Positions 43,708-53,116 of a stretch of 64,000 nucleotides of DNA are shown piece after piece. Numbering within the stretch: position 1 is the first letter of the stretch; every line of letters begins with the position of its first letter. The notes under the pieces are model-generated. The model ran no database searches and was not told where the DNA came from. It worked only from the letters and a program-made list of their open reading frames with translations. Both the position numbers and the translations under genes were made by a program. Source of the stretch: CAIJXB01 sp964439595 (GTDB lineage: Bacteria > Chlamydiota > Chlamydiia > Chlamydiales > Rhabdochlamydiaceae); the NCBI GenBank assembly GCA_964439595.1, contig CAYTOK010000008.1:29881-93880 (forward strand), given 5' to 3'.

Positions 43708-44475
43708 TTATTTTTCTTTGTGTTTATAGAGGAATTCAGTGATAAGAGATGCCAGGTGGGCTGGGCTTTCTTGCATAGGAAAGTGGCCTGTATTTTTACA
43801 AAAACTTAGCAGAGCGTTAGGGTACAAGTTAAGAAAGTTTTTTTGTAAATGTTCTTCTTCAGATTCAAACCCGTGTTCTCCAAAAATAAGAAGCATAGGG
43901 GTCTTAAGACCTTTAGCTGAGTGAGAAAAATTAGCTTTAGTGAACATGTGTAAATAGGCCATTCTAGCTTCTGAGGTGGAGCAGCTATGCCAAGTGTTTG
44001 CCATTTTTTTAATGATGTAATCGGAATATTTACGATTGGTCAGCACATGAATGCACTCTAAGGCGTTATCCTCTTTTGAAAGAGAGGCTTCTTCTAAGAA
44101 AGTCATTAGTTCTTTGCTTTTAGGAGATCCTGACGGAGCGATGGGGTTGATGCCTATTAAACTTTTTATTTTTTTCGGTTGAGTTAGTGCAATTTTTTGC
44201 GCAACCATTCCTGACATGGAATGTCCTAACAGATGAAATCTTTCCCATTTCAAACTAGAGGTTAGTTGTAGGGCATCTTCTGCTATTTCATCTAAAGAAT
44301 ATTTGCCCTTGATTTCTTTAGAGGTTCCATAACCTCTTAGACCCATAAATAAAAAGGTAAACTCTGCAGGGTCTATGAAGGGGAGTATTGGGGCGTAACT
44401 AGTATTATCGCAAAACCAGCTATGCATTACTAAGACTTTTTGAGGTCCTGATCCAAATGCATTATAACAAGCCAT
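43708..44475 (-). CDS. Alpha/beta-fold hydrolase
   Basis: 255 residues from MACYNAFGSG. Nucleophile elbow GHSMSG (Ser near residue 91), probable acid in LIFGEHG and His in NTGHFP near the C-terminus; the usual Asp after the sixth strand is replaced by Glu/His in that segment. Substrate unknown (ester or haloalkane-like). GGAGAAAGCA before this ATG is preferred over TTG 44487. Single gene. Confidence 0.88.
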   Translation of the reverse strand: MACYNAFGSGPQKVLVMHSWFCDNTSYAPILPFIDPAEFTFLFMGLRGYGTSKEIKGKYSLDEIAEDALQLTSSLKWERFHLLGHSMSGMVAQKIALTQPKKIKSLIGINPIAPSGSPKSKELMTFLEEASLSKEDNALECIHVLTNRKYSDYIIKKMANTWHSCSTSEARMAYLHMFTKANFSHSAKGLKTPMLLIFGEHGFESEEEHLQKNFLNLYPNALLSFCKNTGHFPMQESPAHLASLITEFLYKHKEK

Positions 44476-44560
44476 TGCTTTCTCCAAGTAGTTAAACTGG
44501 ATCGTATAGTATGATGGTTAAATTGTAAAATAATTTATTCATTTTACTTCTGTCTGAGAA

Positions 44561-44602
44561 AACAAAAGCCCGATGCATTTGAGCTCAGGCTTTTGTTTTT
44601 TT
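44561..44602. terminator. Intrinsic terminator of the ankyrin-like gene
   Basis: AACAAAAGCC and GGCTTTTGTT, a 10-bp stem with T runs on both sides. It lies between the 44615 gene (minus) and the hydrolase gene. Confidence 0.85.
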
Positions 44603-44614
44603 AGGAATGGGAGT

Positions 44615-46063
44615 TTAAAGTTCCCAGGAGCGTCCGTGTTTTTCTATTTTTTTTAGGGCCAGTTCATTAAATAGAGGATGTTTAACCGCTTCAGCTTTAA
44701 GGTTGTCAAAACCTTCTTTAGAGTTTCTTTCTATAGATTCCAAGGCAGCGTTGGCAATAGCACTTTTTGATGTTTGCAAATTTTTTATTTTGCATTCTTC
44801 AAAAAACCAGGGGATAAAGGAGGGTTTTTGTTTTACAAGTGTATTGAGAGCTATTTTAAAGTTGTCTTTTTCGGAATTTACCAGATTAAGTGATAGGAGA
44901 AGTTCCATGAAAATAGACTGTTTTGCAACTATTTCTTCCTGTTCTAGAGAGAAAGCATATCTTAGGCTGTCCCAAAGAGCGTTTTCGAGTGTTTTTTTAA
45001 CTACTTTCGAATCCTCAGGGTGGGTCGATGTATTTTCCTTGATTTTTTCGATAAACCACTTAACGCCTGTAAGATTATTTGTAGAAGAGATTCTATTTAG
45101 GCCTCTATCTAAAAGAGTATAGGGGATAGGTGCTAATTCGTAACACCAACGAATAGTTTCAAAAGATGAGTATTCACAGGCTAATTGAAAAGATTTAATA
45201 AGCATTTTTTCTTGTTCAGGTGAAGAGATCTCTTTATAGAGATCTTTGGCAATACGTAGGTTTCCACAGATAATGGCTTTTTCTAGTCCTGCTATTTTAA
45301 CCTTTTCTGGGATGGGTCTAGTCATTCTTGCGTGCTCTATAAAATCAATCTCTCCTATGCCGCAACCCACTTGAAATAAATCAAAAACTAGGGATTCTAT
45401 ACGTGTTTTGCCGAAAATTCCAAGTTCATCTAAGTCTATTTCGGTAAGTATAGTTGTTTCAGAATTTACTTTGGCTGGTGTGAAATTAGGACTTTCTTCA
45501 AGCTCTATGATTTCAAGCTCGTCCTCGATTTCATAGTGGAAGATAGCAGCGGTAAATAGCTCATTTACTACATCAGTAAATCCATAGCGGCTGGCGTAGT
45601 AAAGTCCGCTAGAGATTCCTTCAAAGATGAAGTCTGTTTCTTCAGAAGTATAGCTATCCCATCTGTTTAAGATTGCTTGAATAACTGGTAAGTGATTTTT
45701 TTTACTTGCAGTAACAAGAACTTGGGTTAGAATAGGGGTTATAACTCTCTCATCGCTTTCACATTCAGACATGGAGAAAGTTTCTCTTATTTCATTCGCG
45801 TAATATTGATTGAGTTTAGGTGTGTCTGGGTATCTGCAGTTTTCTAAAAAAATATTAATTGCAGCGATGTCTAGAGGGATTTTTATATCAGAAGGGAGTA
45901 ATGAAGAGGTTGAATCAAAATGCATCGTTTCATTAGCTGGGACGGCGGGAGTCGAGCTTCCCAATTTATTATCGAAATTAGAGGGGGTAGTTGTAGATGT
46001 CTCGCGGGCGCCAAGTGAAATAGCCCACAAGATATTGGGTGTGAAGGTGTTTCCTACTGTCAT
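44615..46063 (-). CDS. Ankyrin-like helical-repeat protein, candidate effector
   Basis: 482 residues, no catalytic motif. Repeated helix pairs such as NHLPVIQAILNRW, SRYGFTDVVNELF and ICGNLRIAKDLYKE resemble degenerate ankyrin repeats. The Ser/Thr-rich first 60 residues lack a classical signal peptide, which fits a type III-secreted host-interaction protein, but this is inference. AATAGGAAATT precedes ATG. Upstream lies a TnpB relic. Confidence 0.72.
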   Translation of the reverse strand: MTVGNTFTPNILWAISLGARETSTTTPSNFDNKLGSSTPAVPANETMHFDSTSSLLPSDIKIPLDIAAINIFLENCRYPDTPKLNQYYANEIRETFSMSECESDERVITPILTQVLVTASKKNHLPVIQAILNRWDSYTSEETDFIFEGISSGLYYASRYGFTDVVNELFTAAIFHYEIEDELEIIELEESPNFTPAKVNSETTILTEIDLDELGIFGKTRIESLVFDLFQVGCGIGEIDFIEHARMTRPIPEKVKIAGLEKAIICGNLRIAKDLYKEISSPEQEKMLIKSFQLACEYSSFETIRWCYELAPIPYTLLDRGLNRISSTNNLTGVKWFIEKIKENTSTHPEDSKVVKKTLENALWDSLRYAFSLEQEEIVAKQSIFMELLLSLNLVNSEKDNFKIALNTLVKQKPSFIPWFFEECKIKNLQTSKSAIANAALESIERNSKEGFDNLKAEAVKHPLFNELALKKIEKHGRSWEL

Positions 46064-46139
46064 AATTTCCTATTGTTAATTCCTTTATAAAAAAATAAAT
46101 AAAAGTTCTCTTTAGCTAAAAGCTGGCTAACGCACTTCG

Positions 46140-46167
46140 GTAGGTTCTCGCTCCTTCGAGCGACTTA
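46140..46167. repeat. TCGCTC-CTTC-GAGCGA hairpin beside the TnpB relic
   Basis: A 6-bp perfect hairpin in GGTTCTCGCTCCTTCGAGCG just outside the tnpB-like end. IS200/IS605 elements carry subterminal hairpins at their ends, so this may be the old right end. Confidence 0.35.
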
Positions 46168-46320
46168 ACTTAACCCTCTCTCCATAGGCACTAAGCGCTC
46201 TCCGCGCTCTAATATATTTATAGCTCTAACCATATCAGCATTATTTATGTAGTCACATCCATACACTGAAACATAGCTTGAGTCTTTCGTTCCTAGCTGA
46301 AGTATGACTCTCATAACAAT
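46165..46320 (-). pseudogene. Relic of an IS200/IS605-type TnpB (OrfB) C-terminus
   Basis: YGCDYINNADMVRAINILERG followed by ERLVP matches the C-terminal zinc-ribbon end of TnpB (CGYxxNADxxxAINIxxRG) over about 30 residues, but the first CxxC is lost and no RuvC region is upstream. The enclosing 75-codon frame begins inside the GYF gene and its N-terminus is unrelated. A fossil insertion. Confidence 0.6.
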
Positions 46321-46345
46321 CATCTCATTAAATTTTAGATTTTTT

Positions 46346-46795
46346 TTATTGCGTTCCTTGAGGGAAGATTTCTTTGAATTGTTTCCACTCACTTAAGCTA
46401 TCATTCCAGACAAAAGTTTTAGAGGCGATTTTTCCTTCTTTCCACTTTTGATAAAAAGCAAAAAAGCTCATCGGGCCAACAGTTTGATTTTCTTGGTCAA
46501 GAAAATACCACAACTTTTTAATGGAGTCTTCGCTTGGATTGAGATCCGGAAAAGGGGGGACGTTAATCGTTAAGGGATCAGTTTCCTTGCGTCCTTTTGC
46601 TCTAGCGGCTTTATTAAGTGTTTTGACGAATTTTCGCTTGAAAAAATACCCTATTATCGGAAGGATAAAAAGAAGAGCCAGGCTGAAAGAAGGAAGGAAG
46701 CACCCTATAGCAAACCAAATGAGAGGGTTTCTTCCTTGCCTTTTGGCAAAGTAGGCAGTAACACCGCCTATGAGAATTAAGTAGAGAGTTGGCAT
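46346..46795 (-). CDS. Membrane protein with GYF_2 (DUF4339) domain
   Basis: 149 residues from MPTLYLILIGG: two N-terminal membrane helices (about 2-17 and 24-50), a basic linker, then a GYF_2 domain (LWYFLDQENQTVGPMSF, KIASKTFVWNDSLSEW, about 90-140) that binds proline-rich peptides. The family is common in chlamydiae and other Gram-negatives and its partners are unknown. GTG 46804 is another possible start. Confidence 0.8.
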   Translation of the reverse strand: MPTLYLILIGGVTAYFAKRQGRNPLIWFAIGCFLPSFSLALLFILPIIGYFFKRKFVKTLNKAARAKGRKETDPLTINVPPFPDLNPSEDSIKKLWYFLDQENQTVGPMSFFAFYQKWKEGKIASKTFVWNDSLSEWKQFKEIFPQGTQ

Positions 46796-46929
46796 GTTGA
46801 GCACTCTTTGTTGTAAAAATATTTTTTAAATCTATTTTTGCAATCTACCTTTTCGTTAAAGGAGACCTTCTGCTACTATTCTAACTGAATAAAAGATTAA
46901 AAACGCTAAAAAAATAAGGGGGGCTTGTT

Positions 46930-47364
46930 ATGCATAGCCAGTTGAAACACATAGATCGTAAAGAAGTAGACTTACCGGATATGGTATTTATTTGGGATAT
47001 TGAAACAAGGGTATTCCAATCCATTGTTATTCAGTGTCTTGCAAAAATTGACGGGGTTGCCCTTTTGGAGGGGAACTTTATTGATCATTTGCTTGGAAGG
47101 GATGTGAATGAAAGAGTTAAGGGAATTTTTGTAGAACAAGACCAAAAACATCACTCTGTACAGATAAAAATGGAAATTAATGTAGCTTACGGACTTTCAA
47201 TTCCTCAAAAAGCAGAAGAAATTCAAGCAAAGGTTGCAGAGGAAGTAAGTGTATTAACTGGTCTGCATGTAGGCTCTGTTCATGTTGTATTTAAAAATTT
47301 AATACATGAAAAGAGCTTAGTAGAGGAAGAAGATCGAGAACTGCAGTTAGCGACTCTTTTATGA
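46930..47364 (+). CDS. Asp23/Gls24-family protein
   Basis: 144 residues with the DUF322 core (VFQSIVIQCLAKIDGVALL, IKMEINVAYGLSIPQKAEEIQAK in pieces, TGLHVGSVHVVF). In Firmicutes Asp23 is a membrane-anchored envelope-stress protein. The downstream gene overlaps by 4 nt (ATGA), an Asp23-AmaP-like pair. AAGGGGGG upstream of ATG. Confidence 0.87.
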   Translation: MHSQLKHIDRKEVDLPDMVFIWDIETRVFQSIVIQCLAKIDGVALLEGNFIDHLLGRDVNERVKGIFVEQDQKHHSVQIKMEINVAYGLSIPQKAEEIQAKVAEEVSVLTGLHVGSVHVVFKNLIHEKSLVEEEDRELQLATLL

Positions 47365-47858
47365 AAAGTGGACTTGTCTCAGCATTTCATTTCTTTCTTG
47401 CCATAGTAATTGCTTTTTCTAGCATTTTTTTCCTGCAAGCGGGGTTATCTCCATGGCTTAAGGTCTCTTTTTTTTCATTTTTTGAAAAACCAGGAGCTTT
47501 TATTTTTGTGGGTTTTATGGGGGTTTTATTTAGTTTACTCCTTTTTGTGGCATTTTATTACATCCATAGAAAATCTTTTTACCGCGTGAAGATGCAAGCA
47601 GGGACTCTTAGTATAGAAGAAGAGGTTGTTAAGGGCATTTTAGAGGCTTTTTTTAGAAAGCAAATGCCTGAAATTTCTTTTGTTATCAGTATCCATTTTT
47701 ATCGCAAAAAGAAGCTGGAAATAGTTGCCTATGTTCCAGCTGCTTTGCGTAGTGCCTTTTATATTGGATTAGCTAAGTCGGAAAATGCCCTTGGTAAAGA
47801 GCTTTTAGATAAGCTAGGATATGAAGGCGCCTGGCATGTAACCGCTATTTTTGTTTAG
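47361..47858 (+). CDS. AmaP-like membrane anchor for the Asp23-family protein
   Basis: 165 residues: two N-terminal membrane helices (about 8-28 and 46-68) and a cytoplasmic alpha/beta tail as in AmaP, the Staphylococcus membrane anchor of Asp23. Sequence similarity is weak; the call rests mainly on layout and the 4-nt overlap with the Asp23-like gene. The stop overlaps the convergent porin gene by 4 nt. Confidence 0.65.
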   Translation: MKSGLVSAFHFFLAIVIAFSSIFFLQAGLSPWLKVSFFSFFEKPGAFIFVGFMGVLFSLLLFVAFYYIHRKSFYRVKMQAGTLSIEEEVVKGILEAFFRKQMPEISFVISIHFYRKKKLEIVAYVPAALRSAFYIGLAKSENALGKELLDKLGYEGAWHVTAIFV

Positions 47859-48925
47859 AAGTCAATGCGTATACGAGCGGTGAGTCCTTGTATTGTGAGG
47901 TCTCCCCCTCTTGGTACGCCGTTTGTTAGGCTGAATTTATTTTGATCCCACCAAATTTGTTCTTCCCATCCAGCTTGCACGCTTATATGAAAGCGGTCTT
48001 CAGAGAACCATGCATCTTTTTTGATTCCTAAGCATAGCTCTAGCACGGGGATAATAGTATTGAAGTGATTTTTCTTGTTAATGCTTGTTACTTTATCCTC
48101 CCCTTCTAGTTTGAAGTAATCCTTTCTATGTGTATTAAATTGTCCCCACACCCCGGATAGCGCAAGATCCCCAATAAAGCTCCATGTTCCTGAAAGGTGC
48201 CAGGAAGTATTTATGCCTCCTCTAGCTCCGACTCCAAAAAAATAGCTTTTGAGTAGGTTTTGGTAGGGTATTTTATAGTCTGTCGTTGTTGTGAGCTTGT
48301 AGTTATTCACATCTTTTTGTTGTTGCCAGGTACCTTTTAACCCAATAAAAGGACGGATTGAAAGGTATTTACTGATGTATAAATTACGACCTAATTCCCA
48401 GTCTAAAGAATTGAAGTGTAGTTGCCATATTGTTTTAGCATGTGAAAAAAAAGAGCCTTCAGGGGTAACTAATGCTGGGGTAAAAGAGGGAAAAAGACCG
48501 GCTTTTGCAGAGTGTACGTGAGTGTGTCCTTTGTTTTTATTGCTTTGAAACCATGTATAGTTGAAATCACTATCCCAAAGGTCGTGGTCAAAGCTAAATC
48601 CAAGACCTCCTCTGAATCCTGTTTGGTAGCGGAAATTGGTGTTTTTTACGCTGCCTTGACGAGTAGACTCTGTGAGATCTGAAGGATTTCCTGTAACGGC
48701 ATATTCTAGATTGTCTTCATGAGCGCTCCAGTATAAGTAGTCTGCAGTGATAAAAATATCACATCCATTAATTACCCTAGGTCCTGCTCCCGGTGTGATA
48801 TCAGGATAGACACAAGGATAGTCAGTGAGTTTGCCTTCTGGGATTTGTGAGCTATCGCTAAGGGCTTTTTCTGCTATAAAAAGCGTGGATAAGCTTAAAA
48901 TGGATAAGGCGGTTTTGTTTGCCAT
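47855..48925 (-). CDS. Outer-membrane porin, Lpg1974/MOMP-like family
   Basis: 356 residues. The signal peptide (residues 1-23, ending near ALSDS), alternating beta-strand pattern, INGCDIFITADYLYW near residue 55 and a terminal Phe (RIRIDF) are typical of the Lpg1974/chlamydial MOMP-like beta barrels, present in many copies in Simkania. It is probably a major surface porin paralogue. AGGAGATCTT precedes ATG. Confidence 0.85.
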   Translation of the reverse strand: MANKTALSILSLSTLFIAEKALSDSSQIPEGKLTDYPCVYPDITPGAGPRVINGCDIFITADYLYWSAHEDNLEYAVTGNPSDLTESTRQGSVKNTNFRYQTGFRGGLGFSFDHDLWDSDFNYTWFQSNKNKGHTHVHSAKAGLFPSFTPALVTPEGSFFSHAKTIWQLHFNSLDWELGRNLYISKYLSIRPFIGLKGTWQQQKDVNNYKLTTTTDYKIPYQNLLKSYFFGVGARGGINTSWHLSGTWSFIGDLALSGVWGQFNTHRKDYFKLEGEDKVTSINKKNHFNTIIPVLELCLGIKKDAWFSEDRFHISVQAGWEEQIWWDQNKFSLTNGVPRGGDLTIQGLTARIRIDF

Positions 48926-49160
48926 AAGATCTCCTGTTATTTGGTGAAAAAGAGCTCATCATGCGAGTGAGAAGAGAAAAAAGCAAAGTTTTTTTCAGGT
49001 TTTTTTAAGAGCCGCTTGACTCTTTAAGAAGAGGGGAAATTTCAGAAAGTAGGTAAATAAGGAAGAGATAGAATGGCAGGGTCTTCCTGCTTTTGCTGAC
49101 TGTATTTCAATACTACGTAAATTGTAACAATAAAAACACTTATTGGTTAGACCGAATTTT

Positions 49161-50216
49161 TTATTTTTTACCTGATGAGGAAATTCTTTTAAGGAAAGTT
49201 GTCACTCCCCCCGGCAGTCTAATAGGCGATGGTTGACTAGAGCTTCCGTCAGAAACATCGGAGTGGAGTCTACTTCTACGGCCATCTGTGTAGGTGAACT
49301 CGTACCCTCTTAGGTCTAATACTTCCTGTAAATTATTTTGTAAATCAAAAAGGTTCTGCGTAATTCGGTTTTGCAGTTCCCCTTGAATAATGTGCTTTTC
49401 GACTAAAGACCTAAGAAAATTGCCGGCACATTCTATGGCATAAGCTGCAGAGTATTGAAATCGAAGGATTTTTAATTGGGAGAATTTTTGTGTGGTAAGG
49501 GCTTCTTTGCAAGCTGATAATTCTGTTTGCACTTCTATAGGAAGGGATAATACGTGCTGTTGTCTAATCGGTTCTTCTTTAAAAGAAGTTCTGTTTGAAG
49601 TTATCGACGAATTACGACTTCTCATACTTGAGGATCTTGCCGTGGGTAATTCTAGTATAGTATCCCTTGGGGTAAGCGGTACTTCAGAGGATTCGGGTTC
49701 TTTTTGCTTTATGTAGCCTTCTACATAATTCACAAATGAAAAAGTGGGATCATACATTTTTATTAAGCAAATTGTGGCGATAAGAGCTGTAGATGCCCAA
49801 AAACAGCCTAACCCCAGAGCTAACACAGGGGCAAAAGGAGTAATTAATGCAGCCTGGAAAGAAAAAGTGGTTCCTAAAATCACGCTTATAGAAAATTTGG
49901 CAATTGCAGCGGTAGCTACGGAGCGAATTGTGCAATTTAAAATTTTTGTTGCTATAGTTTTTGGATTGTTAAGTTGAATAATTTGCAAAAATATTGAAAG
50001 AGGCTTATCTATCACATAGGCGCATGTGCCATAAATAATTCCACCAGTAATGCCAATCGGAGTTGCTAAAAGGAAAAAGTCTGAGGTTTTAGCCGATAAG
50101 ATACAAAAACCTAGCGTAGCAACTAATTTCACGACTTCAGAATTATTGCTTAAGAGCTTTATGGAATTTTGTATTTTTTCTAAACAACTTACTTGTGGAG
50201 GGGGTATTGGTTGCAT
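49161..50216 (-). CDS. Inc-like membrane protein with Ser-rich cytosolic tail
   Basis: 351 residues. Four hydrophobic helices (about 28-75, 93-120, 118-155) in the first half, then a Ser/Arg-rich linker (SSSMRSRNSSITSNRTS) and a helical C-terminus. Paired hydrophobic helices with large cytosolic tail are the mark of chlamydial inclusion-membrane proteins, but no family is recognised. GAGGAAAA precedes ATG. Divergent from 50455. Confidence 0.72.
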   Translation of the reverse strand: MQPIPPPQVSCLEKIQNSIKLLSNNSEVVKLVATLGFCILSAKTSDFFLLATPIGITGGIIYGTCAYVIDKPLSIFLQIIQLNNPKTIATKILNCTIRSVATAAIAKFSISVILGTTFSFQAALITPFAPVLALGLGCFWASTALIATICLIKMYDPTFSFVNYVEGYIKQKEPESSEVPLTPRDTILELPTARSSSMRSRNSSITSNRTSFKEEPIRQQHVLSLPIEVQTELSACKEALTTQKFSQLKILRFQYSAAYAIECAGNFLRSLVEKHIIQGELQNRITQNLFDLQNNLQEVLDLRGYEFTYTDGRRSRLHSDVSDGSSSQPSPIRLPGGVTTFLKRISSSGKK

Positions 50217-50390
50217 TTTTCCTCTTTGAATATTTTTGTATAAAATTAACTGATTTTAAAGAAATAGTCAAGATGTAGAGGGTGGGGATCTGGGTGCTAG
50301 CAGTTGTGATGGTCATTTTTTAATGGAAAATAATAAGGTCCTATAGAAATTTGTCATTTTTGGTGTGTTCTTGATTAAAAAAATTAAAAT

Positions 50391-50413
50391 AAGCCTTTTT
50401 AAGGCTTGTTTTT
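50391..50413. terminator. Terminator-like hairpin between divergent genes
   Basis: AAGCCTT-TTT-AAGGCTT, then GTTTTT. No known transcript enters this region from the left on +, so it could be a leader attenuator for 50455. Confidence 0.5.
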
Positions 50414-50454
50414 AATTATTTAATTAGTTATGATTATTTCTTTAATTTGATAAA

Positions 50455-50955
50455 ATGGGCTTGTTTATGTTAAGTACTTTAGATATTGCTTGTCGTTTTA
50501 TTCCTCGACCCTTATGGGATTTAGTTTCATGCGGGGGAGATTTGGACCGCAGATTGGTAGAGGCTAGAAGGGCTGTTTTAGGGGCTACAGTTGTACGCAT
50601 AGCTCTTGCAATACTTGGCTCTTTAGCAATATGCAAATTAGGAACTTCTTTAGGAGTTTCCGCTGTTATAGGTATTACAGCAGGAACACTTGTTTCACTT
50701 CCCTCTTTTCTTATCGCTGGAGGAAGTTGGCTTCTTTATCATGGAGCAATTGCTACTATAGCAGCTGTTAAGTCGGGCTCCTTCGTGGCATTTGGAGTTG
50801 GATTTTCTAGTATGGTAGGGGGAGCTTTTTTTCTAGAAAACTATACTACCCCTGTTGTCTACTTTAAAAAGTTACAAATAATAGAACAGCTTTTGGGATT
50901 CCCTTCTACAGCAGGAGGGAGCAAGGTGGGTAGAAGTCGCTTCTTTCATGGTTAG
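50455..50955 (+). CDS. Inc-like small membrane protein
   Basis: 166 residues. A basic N-terminus (start uncertain; 50467 also possible) is followed by two long hydrophobic stretches (about 42-70 and 75-125) rich in Gly/Ala, like the bilobed domain of Inc proteins, then a short tail ending SRFFHG. There is no Shine-Dalgarno. No family recognised; Inc assignment is inference. Confidence 0.6.
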   Translation: MGLFMLSTLDIACRFIPRPLWDLVSCGGDLDRRLVEARRAVLGATVVRIALAILGSLAICKLGTSLGVSAVIGITAGTLVSLPSFLIAGGSWLLYHGAIATIAAVKSGSFVAFGVGFSSMVGGAFFLENYTTPVVYFKKLQIIEQLLGFPSTAGGSKVGRSRFFHG

Positions 50956-51192
50956 TTTTTAAAATTGTAATATAGCTACACTACTCAGCGACCTATCTAA
51001 TTTTATTTTCGATGTATATTAATTATGGGTATTTACGGAATTTTTATGTATGCAAATCAAAATTAGCACTTTATTATCTCAATTGATTTTCAAGATCGAA
51101 TTGGTATAAGGTCTGTTGATCAAGAAAGATAGATTTTTGTATAAAAAAAGTTCTTAAAGAATTAAATTAGGGGAAATTACAAGGAGGAAGCT

Positions 51193-52353
51193 TTGTTTTC
51201 AGTACTTTCACAGATTTCAGTTCGAATTTGTCCTACATTTTGGCTTTTTTTATTTTTCTTTAGTAGGCTTTATGCGCAATTTTCTATAGAAAATGGTATT
51301 TTGGCAGCTGTGTTATTTGTAAGTCTTCTGGTGCATGAGTATGGCCACGCCTTGACTGCTTTGTATTTTGGAGCAAAGCCCTCAATTACTTTAGAAGCTT
51401 TTGGGGGAAGAACTGAATATAATAGGTACAAGATTTCTTCTAGGCAGCGCTTTTGGATTACGTTAAATGGACCTTTGTTAGAGAGCTCTTTGATTTTTAT
51501 CCCATACCTTCTTTTGAAGTCTGGTATTTTTGCTTCCTATTACTATGTCCAGTATGCTCTTGTAGCTACAATGCATTTGAATATGATTTGGTGTTTACTA
51601 AACCTTGTTCCTATTATTCCTTTAGACGGAGGTTATCTCTTGGGGTATTTATTAGAGAGAAAATACAAGGAAAACAGCGCCAAAATAAGTAGCGCCGTAG
51701 GTCTTTTTTTTGCCGCTATTTTAGCGCCTTGTCTTTATTATTATAACTTTTTTTTCTTTGCCACAGTTTTGCTATTTTTAGGATGGCAGAATTTTCAAGT
51801 TCTTCGCTCTTTTGGCAAAGCAAGTCAGTTTAGTCGATATAGTAGCGCTCTTAAAGCTATGGAAGAAAATGATTTTAAACAGGCTAAAGGTATTTTAAAA
51901 AAGCTTATTCATTCCAAAGATGTAAAGATAAAAAATGCAGCAGCAGAGTCCTTAGCTAAATTGTATTTTCAAGAAAATAAACAGCAAAAGTCATACGATC
52001 TACTTTTACAAGTAGATCAGGACTCTCTTTCTGATGGCAAATATTTGCTTTGTAAGCTTGCTTTTGCAAAGAAAAACTATCAGGTAGTAGCCAAGTATTC
52101 AAGACAGATTTATGAGGCAAAACCTTCTTATGAAGTTGCAGCACTTAATTCCCAGGCCTTTGCTGGATTGGCAGATGCGTATTATGCAGGTGCTTGGCTT
52201 GCAACTGCAGCGCAGTTTGGCCCGCACTCTAAAGAAAATGTAAGACAACTTCTGCTAACTTCCTTATATGATGCCGTAAGAGATCAAGAAGAGTTCTTAG
52301 AAGAGCTAAAGGATTTTATTCCATTAGAAGAGCTCTCTGCAAAAATTACTTAA
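51193..52353 (+). CDS. M50-family intramembrane zinc protease with TPR-like tail
   Basis: 386 residues: HEYGH zinc motif (48-52) in the first membrane segment, second-motif LDGG (D145) in a later helix, about five membrane helices, then a helical TPR-like tail (about 210-380). It resembles site-2 proteases of the SpoIVFB-like type. The start codon is TTG, with a perfect AAGGAGG 5-8 nt upstream. The substrate may be an anti-sigma factor or other regulator; unknown. Confidence 0.88.
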   Translation: MFSVLSQISVRICPTFWLFLFFFSRLYAQFSIENGILAAVLFVSLLVHEYGHALTALYFGAKPSITLEAFGGRTEYNRYKISSRQRFWITLNGPLLESSLIFIPYLLLKSGIFASYYYVQYALVATMHLNMIWCLLNLVPIIPLDGGYLLGYLLERKYKENSAKISSAVGLFFAAILAPCLYYYNFFFFATVLLFLGWQNFQVLRSFGKASQFSRYSSALKAMEENDFKQAKGILKKLIHSKDVKIKNAAAESLAKLYFQENKQQKSYDLLLQVDQDSLSDGKYLLCKLAFAKKNYQVVAKYSRQIYEAKPSYEVAALNSQAFAGLADAYYAGAWLATAAQFGPHSKENVRQLLLTSLYDAVRDQEEFLEELKDFIPLEELSAKIT

Positions 52354-53116
52354 ATTTGTGAGCAAATAGTTTTTTGTGTTTTGCAGGAACTTCGTCAAAA
52401 GCTTTTCTTTCCATTTTAAGTAAGTCTGGGTTTAGGACGTCTTTAAACCAGCGTCTTGTATAGGCTAAGTAAAGTAGAGACCTAACTTCTTCTGAGTGAT
52501 TAGATCCTCCTGCATGAAAAGTCCTATAGTCCCAGAAATAGCAACTTCCTTTAGGTCCATGTAGAAAATGTTTTGGATAGGCTGTCATGTTTTGATCTAT
52601 GGGGTAGGTGAGGTGAGATCCTGACCAAATTTTTGTAGGTCCATTCAGAAGATCTATATCTAATAAGGGTACGCCTACTGTAATAGCAAAAGGGGGGATC
52701 TGATTAGAAAGTGTTAGGTTTTCTTCAAATAGAGGGATATGATCTGCATGTAGATGCTGGTCTGTGCAACCGGGAAGCGCTGTAATGGATCCCAAAGTAT
52801 TTAAGATGCAGTTAGGTCCTAGAAGAGCTTCTAAAATGGGTAAGAGGATAGGGTTAGCATAAAGCATAGGGTCATTAAAAGGAGAGGTAAAAGGGATGGG
52901 GACAATGTGGCGCCTGTGGCTTGCTTCAGTGCCTGATTCTAGGGGAATGTTATCACGATAAGCCGTCGCCAAGGTTTCAATAAATGCAGGGGGAAATAGA
53001 TTTTCAATTTTTAAAAATCCATGCACGGAAAAAAGATGTTTGGCTATTTTTAGTGTATTAGGGTGCAATTCCCCATTTTGAGCTTCTTGATTCGTAAGTG
53101 TAATTGTATAGGTCAT
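52346..53116 (-). CDS. Phytanoyl-CoA dioxygenase (PhyH)-family Fe(II)/2OG oxygenase
   Basis: 256 residues. Iron ligands H123-x-D125 in HLHADHIPLF and distal H201 in TFHAGGSNH, and the 2-oxoglutarate arginine R212. Hydroxylates an unknown small molecule or natural product. Preceded by a hairpin-split Shine-Dalgarno leader, and 121 nt upstream of the start is the end of a glycosyltransferase gene. Confidence 0.88.
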   Translation of the reverse strand: MTYTITLTNQEAQNGELHPNTLKIAKHLFSVHGFLKIENLFPPAFIETLATAYRDNIPLESGTEASHRRHIVPIPFTSPFNDPMLYANPILLPILEALLGPNCILNTLGSITALPGCTDQHLHADHIPLFEENLTLSNQIPPFAITVGVPLLDIDLLNGPTKIWSGSHLTYPIDQNMTAYPKHFLHGPKGSCYFWDYRTFHAGGSNHSEEVRSLLYLAYTRRWFKDVLNPDLLKMERKAFDEVPAKHKKLFAHKFK

